DNA of 22,835 nt from Desulfatirhabdium sp040755275 (GTDB lineage Bacteria > Desulfobacterota > Desulfobacteria > Desulfobacterales > Desulfatirhabdiaceae), in the NCBI GenBank assembly GCA_040755275.1, contig JBFMBE010000041.1:1-22835 (forward strand), read 5' to 3'. The notes under the pieces were generated by a model, which did no database searches, was not told where the DNA came from, and saw nothing but the letters and a program-made list of their open reading frames with translations. This document shows positions 7,157-15,274 of the stretch, piece after piece (position 1 is the stretch's first letter; each line of letters begins with the position of its first letter). Both the position numbers and the translations under genes were made by a program.

Positions 7157-9043
7157 TTACGCTACGCTCAGCCCCAACGCTTTCCGTTTGGCATCGATAT
7201 GGTTCTTGATGAGAACGGCCGCTTTTTCCGGATCCGGTTCGACGGCAAAGGTTGCGCCCACCACATCGTTCAGGCCTTCTGTCAGCAGCTTCACAACATT
7301 CAGGCTTCCGGTGATCGGCGGCATGGGCCCAAGAACGGTGAAAACTCCCGAAGCCACGAAGTAGGCGCCGATCGATACGGCTTTTTCCGAATACCATTCT
7401 GGAGCGGCTCCTGCGATCGGCAGCGCGCTGATGTCGACACCGATGGCATTGGCAAGGGCTGCTGCTAGATTCAGGATGCGGACGTTGTCGACACAACTGC
7501 CGAAGTGGAGGACAGGGGGGATACCCAGCGCCCGACAAACGGACCGAAGCCCCTCTCCAGCCAGGTCGGCGGCCTCGGGCACCTTCAGACCGGCCTTGGC
7601 ACAGGCCACTGCGGCGCATCCCGTATCGACCACGAGGATGTCGTTTTCGATCAGGCGTTTGGCCAGGGTGACATGACCGTGATCTTGCTTGATCTTGGGG
7701 TTGTTGCATCCAACGATGCCGACGGCTCCGCGGATGGCGCCTTTCTTGATCGCCTCGATGAGCGGGGTCAGCTCTCCCCCCAAGGCCTTCACGATGGCTT
7801 CGATCGAAAAACCCGCCATCATCGGCACAGGTTCCACCGGAATGTATACGCGGTCGGGGATGCGTTTGGTGAAATTTTCCACGGCCTCACGGACCAGGCT
7901 GTGGGCCATTTCCAGCGCATTTTCCGGGTGAAATTCCCGATGGACCATTCCTGGGAATTTGGCCTTGTCGCTCGTGCTGACCATTTTCGTATGGAAGCAG
8001 GATGCCACCTTCGATAGGGCAGGCATGATGCATTGGTAATCGACGATCATCATTTCCACGGCACCCGTGGCCAGTGCGAGTTCTGTACACAAATGATTTC
8101 CGGCCATCGGAACACCGTGTCGCATGAGCAGTTCGTTTCCGGTGCAACAAAGCCCGGCGAGGTTGATGCCCAAGGCCCCTTTTTCTTTCGCCAGAGCGAT
8201 CAGCTCGGGGGAAGCGCACGCCTGCAGAATCGTTTCGCTGACAACCGGATTGTGTCCATGGACGAGAATATTGACCATGTCGGGTTTGAGGACTCCCATG
8301 TTCACCTGGGAAAAAGCCGGCATGGGGGTTCCATAGAGGATATCTGAAACATCGGTGGCGATCATCGAGCCGCCCCAGCCGTCGGACAAGGCGTTTCGCA
8401 GGGCGTGCAGCAGAAGGCTGACCCAGTCGTTGTCGACCCCCATGTGGGTTCGGTGCATCATTTCGGAAGTTTCCCGATCGATCCCTCGGGGGGTGATGCC
8501 GATGTTTTCCCACAGCGCTTTTCGCTGAGACGGCGCCCGTTCCACCAATTGCAGGCATTTCTTTCGGGTTCCGAAATCCTCCTGCATGGCATGGGCCAGG
8601 TCTTTGGCGATGGCGAGCGGTTCCCGATCCAGACCTTCAATACCGTATTCGGCCGCTACTGCACGCAGCTTGTTCGCGTCCCGAATCTCGTATCCCGGTG
8701 CCTTGCCTTCCGAAACCTTTTCCAGAACCTCCACGAGATCCCGCCCATGATCGGAATGGGATGCAGCGCCTGCTGCGATCATGCGTCCGAGGTTTCGGGA
8801 AACGACGATATCGGCGTCCGCCCCGCACACACCTTGTTGCGGGCCTTCACCGAACGGATCGATCCGGCACGGCCCCATGACGCAAATGCGGCAGCTGAGC
8901 CCCATTTCGCAGAAACCGCAATGGGGTTGTTGTCGATCATGCCGATCCCATACCGTTTCGATGAAGTCCCGTTCGGCCCGTTTCAGCATGAGTCGCGTGT
9001 CTTGGGCGATGCTGTGGTTGTCGTAGTTCTTCACGCTGTTCAT
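7157..9043 (-). CDS. cooS: Anaerobic Ni-Fe carbon monoxide dehydrogenase catalytic subunit CooS
   Basis: The protein has 628 residues and catalyses reversible oxidation of CO to CO2 on a Ni-Fe-S C-cluster in the cytoplasm. All expected ligands can be found: B-cluster Cys51, 54, 59 and 73; C-cluster His264, Cys300, 338, 446, 476 and 517; the catalytic Lys in YSEKAVSIG (554); and the histidine-rich SHSDHG at 95-100. The D-cluster region reads CGFC at 42-45, a CX2C pattern instead of the CX7C of Carboxydothermus CooS-II. ATG 9043 follows AAGGAGG. cooF lies 104 bp upstream in the same direction, with an FAD/NAD oxidoreductase beyond it, pointing to CO-linked NAD(P) or ferredoxin reduction. No acetyl-CoA synthase, Ech-type hydrogenase, cooC or cooA gene is in the window. 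Confidence 0.96.
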   Translation of the reverse strand: MNSVKNYDNHSIAQDTRLMLKRAERDFIETVWDRHDRQQPHCGFCEMGLSCRICVMGPCRIDPFGEGPQQGVCGADADIVVSRNLGRMIAAGAASHSDHGRDLVEVLEKVSEGKAPGYEIRDANKLRAVAAEYGIEGLDREPLAIAKDLAHAMQEDFGTRKKCLQLVERAPSQRKALWENIGITPRGIDRETSEMMHRTHMGVDNDWVSLLLHALRNALSDGWGGSMIATDVSDILYGTPMPAFSQVNMGVLKPDMVNILVHGHNPVVSETILQACASPELIALAKEKGALGINLAGLCCTGNELLMRHGVPMAGNHLCTELALATGAVEMMIVDYQCIMPALSKVASCFHTKMVSTSDKAKFPGMVHREFHPENALEMAHSLVREAVENFTKRIPDRVYIPVEPVPMMAGFSIEAIVKALGGELTPLIEAIKKGAIRGAVGIVGCNNPKIKQDHGHVTLAKRLIENDILVVDTGCAAVACAKAGLKVPEAADLAGEGLRSVCRALGIPPVLHFGSCVDNVRILNLAAALANAIGVDISALPIAGAAPEWYSEKAVSIGAYFVASGVFTVLGPMPPITGSLNVVKLLTEGLNDVVGATFAVEPDPEKAAVLIKNHIDAKRKALGLSVA

Positions 9044-9147
9044 GGCGTTCCTCCTTCTGGATGAACGGATGTCCGATTCTCTTCGGACGATCCAGGTCGA
9101 AAGCAGTCTGTGCGGTTACCTGAGAATCCTCCTGCATCGGCGAAAGG

Positions 9148-9756
9148 TCAGTGGAGGTTCATCTCCACCATCGTTCTCTTGATGGAATTCAACAGATCGA
9201 AACCGATCGATCCGGCCGAAGGCAAGGTCGCCGAAGAACCGTTCCAGATGCTGTCCGAAACGTTGTCCGTCTTTTTCCGCATCGATGCGTCGATGTCTTC
9301 GAAGACGAGTGCACCACTTTTGCATGTCTCCACACAAGCGGGGATGAGACCTTTCATCTGTCTTGAAATACAATTGTCGCATTTGACAGCTATGGTTTTA
9401 CCGGGTATTCCCCAGATGTCTTCGTGGTACCGAATCACGCCGAAGGGGCAGGCCATGGCGCAGGATGCGCAATTGATGCACCGATCGGGGTCGATCAAGA
9501 CCGTGGCATACTCGTTTACCCGGTAAATGGCGGACGGAAGGCATGCGCGGATGCAGGGGGCCGGATCGCAATGGCGGCATCGGTTGGGAAACCCCCGGTT
9601 GTAGCGTGTTGAACCGATATGGATCCGGGGTTTTGGAAGCGGGCTTTCGAGCAAGGCCGCGGGCAAGCTTCTGGATGCCGAATGGGCGATCGCACATGCG
9701 ACCGTGCACTGCATGCATCCCACACATTTTTCCGGATAAATGACGACCTGTTTCAT
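9148..9756 (-). CDS. cooF: CooF-like polyferredoxin, electron partner of CO dehydrogenase
   Basis: The 202-residue iron-sulfur protein has four cysteine groups: CVGCMQCTVAC at 11-21, a second group CRHCDPAPCIRAC, a third CINCASCAMACP, and a fourth CDNC followed by CVETC. This is the four-[4Fe-4S] pattern of the CooF/HycB/DmsB-type ferredoxin family. It would carry electrons from the CooS D-cluster to an acceptor. ATG 9756 is preceded by GGGAGGA with suitable spacing. No twin-arginine signal is present, in keeping with a cytoplasmic partner. It lies directly upstream of cooS and downstream of the FAD/NAD oxidoreductase, with a MITE-like element in the gap before it. Membership of this family is clear; the exact acceptor is inferred from gene order. 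Confidence 0.93.
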   Translation of the reverse strand: MKQVVIYPEKCVGCMQCTVACAIAHSASRSLPAALLESPLPKPRIHIGSTRYNRGFPNRCRHCDPAPCIRACLPSAIYRVNEYATVLIDPDRCINCASCAMACPFGVIRYHEDIWGIPGKTIAVKCDNCISRQMKGLIPACVETCKSGALVFEDIDASMRKKTDNVSDSIWNGSSATLPSAGSIGFDLLNSIKRTMVEMNLH

Positions 9757-9816
9757 GGTGCAATCCTCCCTTCATGGGTAAGAATCAGGAGACAAAAAGC
9801 CAGACGCTGTCACTTG

Positions 9817-10128
9817 TGATGAGGTCGCAAAAAGTCACGCCCCTTGGATGAACCCGCAGGAAGGCGGGTGAATTTTGCTCAGCGTCGGAAGAACTCAGCA
9901 GCACGAGCTCGTAAGGATCGGACGGATAGCCAGAATAGAAAGAATGATTTTCTGGAAACCAACATCCTGTTATTCAAAACAAAACAGGTGAAATGCGTCC
10001 GCCCGATCCAACGATCTCCGGCTGCTTCAAACAACCTTCCTCCGCTTCGCAACACATCACCCGCCCTCCTGCTGGAGGCCCTACTTCGAACGAAAATCAG
10101 TGGGCGGCGACTTTTTGCGACGCCATCA
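9817..10128. mobile_element. Complete MITE-like element, 312 bp (copy E), inverted relative to copy B
   Basis: The terminal repeats TGATGAGGTCGCAAAAAGTC (9817-9836) and the complement of TGATGGCGTCGCAAAAAGTC (10109-10128) differ at two positions. The interior block 9996-10032, read in reverse, matches 6873-6909 of copy B at 34 of 37 bases. The block 9892-9931 matches 6975-7013 inverted. The flanks CTTG and CTCG are only a partial duplication. The element separates the oxidoreductase gene from cooF within one apparent operon. Confidence 0.75.
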
Positions 10129-10150
10129 CTCGGTATTCCCACGCATGCCT

Positions 10151-11353
10151 TCACTGCATCAACAGCCGCTCTTCTTCCCCATCGAGAGGAAGCCCCCGCT
10201 GGATGAGCGATACCAGTCTTCCGCCGTTTTCGATTCGGTTGATCAATGTGAATCCGATCAGTCGTCCGTCCTTCAGGACGAATTTTCGATAGATCGGTGT
10301 CCGTTGATCGATCACTTCGATGACCCGGGCATCTGCTGCCTCTTCCGTCCGGACGATCCCGGCCGTCATGATGTCGAGATCGAACATCCGGATGACGTTT
10401 CGTCCGAGACTTCCTGGATAACGAACGGGTCGTCCGGCCATATTAAGGCCGGCAATCCAGCCCTGGGTGGCAGCCTCGGGCCAGATGGCGTTGATCCAAA
10501 GTCGTTTGCGAACGATATCGTAGCTCTGGGCGACGTCGCCTGCAGCGAAAACGCCGGGAAGGTTCGTCTGCAAATGGTCATCGACGGGGATACCCAGATC
10601 GAGAGTGATGCCGGTGCCTTTCAAAAACGCGGTTGCCGGCCGGACTCCCTTGCCGATGACCACCAGGTCGCAATCCACCACCCTGCCGTCGTTCAGGATC
10701 GCCCGCTGGACGACGCCGTTTCCCTCGAAGGCCGAAACATCGACGCCTGTTTCCACCGTCAGCCCATGTCGAATGAGCGTCTCACGAACGATGTTGCCGG
10801 CAACGGCATCGATCTGCATGGCCAGGGGATAGCCCGAAGAAATGAGCATGGTGACGGGAATGCCGCGTTTGAGCAGGGCATAGGCCGCCTTGAATCCCAC
10901 AAGGCCTCCGCCGAGCACGAGGGCACGCCTGCACGACCTAAGGGCCTCGGTCATCCCCAGCACATCGTCGACAGTACGCATCGTGAAAATGTGCTTCAGA
11001 TGGGTTCCTTCCGCCCGGATGTTACGGGGGGAAGCCCCGGTTGCCACAAGCAGACGATCGAAAGAAAGGTGGGTTCCGTCGTCGAGGTGAATTTGTCGGT
11101 TGCTCGGATCGATGGATTCGACGCGACGACCCTTGAGCAGGCGGATGCCTTTGTGCTCGAAGGCATCGTCCGAACGAATGGGCAGACGATCCGGCGTGAC
11201 GAGGCCCTCAAGCAGGAGGCTGATCATGGGTCTGGAATAAGGGGGAAAGGTTTCGGCCGCAACGATGGTGAGTTCCGATCGGGCGTCCACGCTCCGGATG
11301 GCCTCGGCGGCCTGAACGCCTGCAATGCCGTTGCCGATAATAACATGGTGCAT
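10151..11353 (-). CDS. FAD-dependent NAD(P) oxidoreductase of the CODH cluster (FNOR)
   Basis: The 400-residue flavoprotein belongs to the pyridine nucleotide-disulfide oxidoreductase superfamily. It has the FAD-binding GNGIAG at 7-12, ATGAS at 104-108, the NAD(P)-binding GGGLVG at 148-153 and the second FAD motif AAGDVA at 270-275. No active-site CX4C disulfide is seen, so a rubredoxin-reductase or NADH-oxidase-like role fits better than a thiol reductase. In several anaerobes a CooS-CooF-FNOR trio is thought to pass electrons from CO to NAD(P)+. The same three genes occur here, transcribed FNOR, cooF, cooS. ATG 11353 has GGAG a few bases upstream. The exact electron acceptor is inferred. 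Confidence 0.88.
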   Translation of the reverse strand: MHHVIIGNGIAGVQAAEAIRSVDARSELTIVAAETFPPYSRPMISLLLEGLVTPDRLPIRSDDAFEHKGIRLLKGRRVESIDPSNRQIHLDDGTHLSFDRLLVATGASPRNIRAEGTHLKHIFTMRTVDDVLGMTEALRSCRRALVLGGGLVGFKAAYALLKRGIPVTMLISSGYPLAMQIDAVAGNIVRETLIRHGLTVETGVDVSAFEGNGVVQRAILNDGRVVDCDLVVIGKGVRPATAFLKGTGITLDLGIPVDDHLQTNLPGVFAAGDVAQSYDIVRKRLWINAIWPEAATQGWIAGLNMAGRPVRYPGSLGRNVIRMFDLDIMTAGIVRTEEAADARVIEVIDQRTPIYRKFVLKDGRLIGFTLINRIENGGRLVSLIQRGLPLDGEEERLLMQ

Positions 11354-11758
11354 GATGGGCGCTCCTTCGATCGGGGATCCGGCGAAGGCAGGTCAGCCCC
11401 TTACTCAAAAAGGGTTTGCCGTCCTCGGATGCCCGGTCGATACCAGTGGATGAGGCGAAAAAACGTCGGGATATTGTGTTTTCCATAGCAGATATGCCGG
11501 AAGGGTTGCAAGGACTTTTCCGACGTCATGAACCTTTTGGTCGCGACTTCACACGATGATCGGCGACCGCCTCTTTTCTTCTGCGTTCCGCCTCCCGCCT
11601 GGCGACATCCGCCACTTGTCCTCCGACCTCCATTTCCTGCATGTAAACTCATATTGACACAAAACGCATGCTGCCATAGCATGACGAATTCCATGCAAAC
11701 CGCCGCCCAATTGCATGAGCGGGCGAAGAGAAACCGTTTGGAGGAGAATGAACTACGC
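11354..11758. other. Divergent intergenic region between FNOR and hisS
   Basis: This 405-bp gap must hold promoters for the CO cluster (minus strand) and for hisS (plus strand). A hisS promoter candidate lies at 11654-11682. For the minus strand I see only a weak TTGCAA near 11508 with a poor -10, and a spaced inverted repeat ACGTCGG (11463-11469) with CCGACGT (11520-11526) that could be an operator. An open frame extends hisS upstream to 11528, but its proline-rich translation does not look like HisRS. Confidence 0.45.
11654..11682 (+). promoter_or_regulatory. Candidate sigma70 promoter of hisS
   Basis: A perfect TTGACA (11654-11659) and TAGCAT (11677-11682) are 17 bp apart. CATGCT (11667-11672) and AGCATG (11678-11683) form a 6-bp inverted repeat over the -10, which may be an operator or chance. 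Confidence 0.55.
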
Positions 11759-13015
11759 ATGATTCAGTCGATTCGAGGATTTCGGGACATTCTTCCGGGA
11801 GAATCCGATCGGTGGCGAGCCATCGAACAGACGGCTTCGGAACTTCTGGAATCCTTTGGTTTTCGGGAAATCCGGATTCCCGTCTTGGAAAAGACGGAGC
11901 TTTTCTGCAGAAGCATCGGTGAGACGACCGATATCGTCGAAAAAGAAATGTATACCTTTCCGGATCGTAAAGGGGACATGCTCACCCTGCGGCCGGAAGC
12001 CACCGCATCCGTTGTGCGGGCCTATATCCAACATCAGCTGTTTGCGGCGACACCGGTTCAAAAACTCTACACCATCGGACCCATGTTCCGTCGGGAAAGG
12101 CCGCAAAAGGGAAGATACCGCCAATTCTATCAAATCAATGCCGAGGTTTTCGGAATTGCATCCCCCCTGATGGATGCCCAGATCCTTTTCATGCTGACAA
12201 GCTTGCTGGCCCGGCTCGGTATCCTGGATTGTACGGTTCACCTCAACTCCCTCGGGTGCCCTGCCTGCAGGGCGGGGTTCAAGGATGCCCTCCAATCGAT
12301 GCTTCAAGGCCGCCTCGATCGACTCTGCGAAGATTGCCGCAAGCGGGCGGATCGAAATCCGCTGCGAATTCTCGATTGCAAGGTCCCGGGATGCCGGGAA
12401 GCCTTACACGACAGCCCATCGATGATCGACCATCTCTGCGATGATTGCAGGGAGCATTTCGCAGCCGTCCGACGTCATCTGGAAACCCTGTCCGTGCCGT
12501 ATACACTCGACCATCGGCTGGTTCGGGGACTCGACTACTATACGCGCACCACCTTCGAAATCCAGACCGCTCACCTCGGGGCCCAGAGTGCGGTGATCGG
12601 CGGCGGTCGGTATGACGGGCTGGTGAAGGCCCTGGGTGGGCCGGAGATTCCGGGCATCGGATTTGCCATCGGGTTGGATCGCCTTGTGGAGATTCATGCC
12701 CTCGTTCAGGAGGTGAAACGGGTCCATCCCCGGGTGTTCTTCTGTGCCCTGGGGGAGGATGCCCAGCGGATGGCTTCCGAGTGGATCTGCCGGCTGGCAG
12801 TCGATGGAATCGAAGCGGGCATGGACTATTCCGGTAAAAGCTTAAAAAGCCAAATGAAGCAGGCGGATCGAAGCGAAGCCCCGATGGTCGTCCTGCTCGG
12901 CGAAAACGAACTTGCGGAAGGCCAGGCGGTCATCCGGGATATGACCGATAAAACGCAGCGCAAGGTTCCGATGGAAGGGCTCTTGGATCTGATCCGCAGC
13001 GCCGTTTCGGTCTGA
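11759..13015 (+). CDS. hisS: Histidyl-tRNA synthetase
   Basis: This class II synthetase charges tRNA-His in the cytoplasm. From ATG 11759 it has 418 residues, close to the 424 of E. coli. The start is chosen because MIQSIRGFRDILPGES is the usual HisRS N-terminus, and GGAGGAG lies at 11740-11746, 12 nt upstream (slightly long). Motif 2 (MFRRERPQKGRYRQFYQ), the histidine-binding LVRGLDYYTRTTFEI and GGGRYDGL, and a C-terminal anticodon-binding domain are all present. It is followed 190 bp later by aspS on the same strand, a pairing common in bacteria. Confidence 0.95.
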   Translation: MIQSIRGFRDILPGESDRWRAIEQTASELLESFGFREIRIPVLEKTELFCRSIGETTDIVEKEMYTFPDRKGDMLTLRPEATASVVRAYIQHQLFAATPVQKLYTIGPMFRRERPQKGRYRQFYQINAEVFGIASPLMDAQILFMLTSLLARLGILDCTVHLNSLGCPACRAGFKDALQSMLQGRLDRLCEDCRKRADRNPLRILDCKVPGCREALHDSPSMIDHLCDDCREHFAAVRRHLETLSVPYTLDHRLVRGLDYYTRTTFEIQTAHLGAQSAVIGGGRYDGLVKALGGPEIPGIGFAIGLDRLVEIHALVQEVKRVHPRVFFCALGEDAQRMASEWICRLAVDGIEAGMDYSGKSLKSQMKQADRSEAPMVVLLGENELAEGQAVIRDMTDKTQRKVPMEGLLDLIRSAVSV

Positions 13016-13205
13016 ACGGGCCGGTAGACCTGCGAACCCCGATCGAATACCAGCCGGACGCCTTTCCTTCGAACGTCGTTCCGGTGACATTCCGGCATGG
13101 CTTCACGGCCCTGTTGGATAGGGTAGGGGGTGAGATCTTCCTGAAGCATATTCGCGTTTGCACGATAGACGATGTCAGAGGATCATTACGAAAGGAACAT
13201 ATACC

Positions 13206-15011
13206 GTGGAAGGTTGTACACTGGATGTCATGGGCGACATGCGCCGCACCCATCACTGCAATGCCTTGGGACTTGGCGATGTCGATCGGGAAGTCGTCCT
13301 GATGGGTTGGGTGCAGCGAAGGCGCGATCATGGCGGTGTGATTTTCGTCGATTTGAGGGATCGGGAAGGGATGACACAGGTCGTTTTCAATCCGGCCGTC
13401 AGTCCGGAGGTTCATGAGAAGGCGCACGATATCCGCAGCGAATACGTGCTGGGTGTCCGCGGCCGGGTGAGCCGAAGACCCGACGGCATGGAAAACCCGA
13501 ATCTGAAGACCGGGGATATCGAAGTTCTGGCCACCGAGCTCAAAATCCTCAATGCCGCCAAAACCCCTCCCTTCGAAATCGAAGACGATGTGGAGGTATC
13601 CGAAACCCTACGCCTCAAGTACCGGTATCTCGATCTCAGACGGCCGCAGAACCAGAAGAACCTCATCTTTCGCAACCGCGTATCGGTGGCCATTCGGAGC
13701 TATCTCCATGAAAACGGTTTTTTGGAAATCGAGACCCCCGTTCTCACCAAGAGCACACCCGAAGGGGCGCGGGATTATCTGGTACCCAGCCGGGTGAATC
13801 CGGGGCAGTTTTACGCCCTGCCGCAGTCACCGCAGCTGTTCAAACAATTGCTGATGATCTCCGGGTTCGACCGCTATTATCAAATCGTGAGATGTTTCCG
13901 AGACGAAGATCTTCGTGCGGATCGACAGCCGGAATTCACCCAAATCGACATGGAAATGTCCTTCGTCGGCGAAGAAGATGTGATGAACATCGCCGAGGGT
14001 CTGATGAAACGCATCTTCCAAAGCGTTCTGGACCGCGATCTGCCCACCCCTTTTCCGAGACTGACCTATGACGAAGCCATGGCCCGGTATGGCCTCGACA
14101 AGCCGGACATTCGTTTCGGTCTGGAGCTTGTGGATGTGACAGACATCGTTTCGGGCTCTTCCTTCAAGGTTTTTGCGGATGTCGTCCAGAAGCGCGGTAT
14201 TGTCAAGGCCCTGAATGCAAAGGGATGTGCCCATTTCAGTCGGAAGGAACTCGATGATCTGGCCGCCTTCGTGGCCATTTACAAGGCCAAGGGACTGGCC
14301 TGGATCAAGGTGAATGCCGACGGGTGGCAGTCGCCCATCGTCAAATTCTTCTCGGAAGACGAAAAACGCCGGTTGGCGGAACGGCTCGACATGCAGGTCG
14401 GAGATCTCGTGTTTTTCGGAGCCGACAAACCGGCCATCGTCAACGAAGCGCTTGGGCATCTGCGCAACCATCTGGGAAAACGGCTGGAACTCATCGATGA
14501 ACACCGCTTCGCCTTTTTGTGGGTCACGCATTTTCCGCTTCTCGAATACGACGAGACGGAAAAACGGTTCCAGGCCATGCACCATCCTTTTACGTCACCG
14601 GTCGAGTCCGATTACGACAAGATGGATACGGCGCCGCTGGAAGTGCGTTCCCGCGCCTACGACATGGTGTTGAACGGTGTGGAGATTGGGGGTGGAAGCA
14701 TCCGGATCCATCAGAAAGGGCTTCAGGAAAAGGTGCTGCAGACCCTCGGCATGCAGCCCGAAAGCTATCGGGAAAAATTCGGATTTTTGTTGACAGCGCT
14801 CGAATCCGGCGCCCCCCCTCACGGAGGGATCGCCTTCGGTTTGGATCGGCTGGTCATGATGCTCTGCGGTCAGAGCTCGATCCGAGATGTCATCGCGTTC
14901 CCGAAGACCCAGAAGGCGTCCTGTCTGATGACCAATGCCCCTTCCACACCGACCCAGGCACAGCTCGATGAGCTCAACATCCGTATCAAGCGCGTTGTCG
15001 GCCCAGCCTGA
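13206..15011 (+). CDS. aspS: Aspartyl-tRNA synthetase, probably non-discriminating
   Basis: The protein has 601 residues if it starts at GTG 13206, which has AAAGGA 9 nt upstream; ATG 13230 is an alternative. It has the N-terminal OB-fold anticodon domain, the class II catalytic core (FRDEDLRADRQPEFTQIDMEM) and the inserted GAD domain of bacterial AspRS, and ends with GIAFGLDRLVMML. At the two positions linked to tRNA-Asn discrimination it has His42 (RRRDHGG) and Gly94 (PDGMENPN), as in the non-discriminating Pseudomonas enzyme; E. coli has Leu and Lys. That predicts it also makes Asp-tRNA-Asn for the GatCAB amidotransferase. A tRNA-Asn gene lies just downstream. Confidence 0.95.
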   Translation: MEGCTLDVMGDMRRTHHCNALGLGDVDREVVLMGWVQRRRDHGGVIFVDLRDREGMTQVVFNPAVSPEVHEKAHDIRSEYVLGVRGRVSRRPDGMENPNLKTGDIEVLATELKILNAAKTPPFEIEDDVEVSETLRLKYRYLDLRRPQNQKNLIFRNRVSVAIRSYLHENGFLEIETPVLTKSTPEGARDYLVPSRVNPGQFYALPQSPQLFKQLLMISGFDRYYQIVRCFRDEDLRADRQPEFTQIDMEMSFVGEEDVMNIAEGLMKRIFQSVLDRDLPTPFPRLTYDEAMARYGLDKPDIRFGLELVDVTDIVSGSSFKVFADVVQKRGIVKALNAKGCAHFSRKELDDLAAFVAIYKAKGLAWIKVNADGWQSPIVKFFSEDEKRRLAERLDMQVGDLVFFGADKPAIVNEALGHLRNHLGKRLELIDEHRFAFLWVTHFPLLEYDETEKRFQAMHHPFTSPVESDYDKMDTAPLEVRSRAYDMVLNGVEIGGGSIRIHQKGLQEKVLQTLGMQPESYREKFGFLLTALESGAPPHGGIAFGLDRLVMMLCGQSSIRDVIAFPKTQKASCLMTNAPSTPTQAQLDELNIRIKRVVGPA

Positions 15012-15069
15012 ACCGAATTTTTCTTGACTTTCAGGTCGGTATCTTTTAAAAAGTTTTTCGTTTCATCGA

Positions 15070-15145
15070 TCCCCGATAGCTCAACCGGCAGAGCGGGTGG
15101 CTGTTAACCACTAGGTTGTAGGTTCGAGTCCTACTCGGGGAGCCA
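15070..15145 (+). tRNA. tRNA-Asn (anticodon GTT), CCA encoded
   Basis: The acceptor stem TCCCCGA (15070-15076) pairs with TCGGGGA (15135-15141), followed by discriminator G and an encoded CCA. The D arm GCTC/GAGC, anticodon stem GGTGG/CCACT with loop CTGTTAA, and TTCGAGT T-loop are all present. The anticodon GTT is at 15103-15105. A possible promoter (TTGACT at 15024-15029 with an AT-rich -10 near 15046) lies between aspS and the tRNA. Confidence 0.97.
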
Positions 15146-15183
15146 AACATCCATCCGTCGGTTTCGGCGGTGTTTCCCTTATC

Positions 15184-15223
15184 GAAGACCCCGTGGGGTG
15201 ATCCCCTTGGGGTCTTCTCGTTT
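15184..15223 (+). terminator. Rho-independent-like terminator after tRNA-Asn
   Basis: GAAGACCCC (15184-15192) and GGGGTCTTC (15209-15217) form a perfect 9-bp stem with a 16-nt loop that can fold further, followed by TCGTTT. It would end the aspS/tRNA transcript. Confidence 0.65.
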
Positions 15224-15274
15224 CCGGCTCCTTCACTCAGTACGCTAGAACCCTTGAAGCCGAACACAACCGGA

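Noticed and set aside
11528..11758. 77-residue N-terminal extension of HisRS
   Set aside because: It is proline-rich, unlike any HisRS, contains the probable promoter, and the conserved N-terminus begins at 11759.
13018..13302. Open frame with coding-like third positions between hisS and aspS
   Set aside because: It has no good start, no recognisable family and overlaps the aspS N-terminus by about 97 bp. A decayed fragment remains possible.
15070..15145. tRNA-Asn as the attachment site of the downstream accessory locus
   Set aside because: No integrase and no second copy of the tRNA 3' end is visible in the window.
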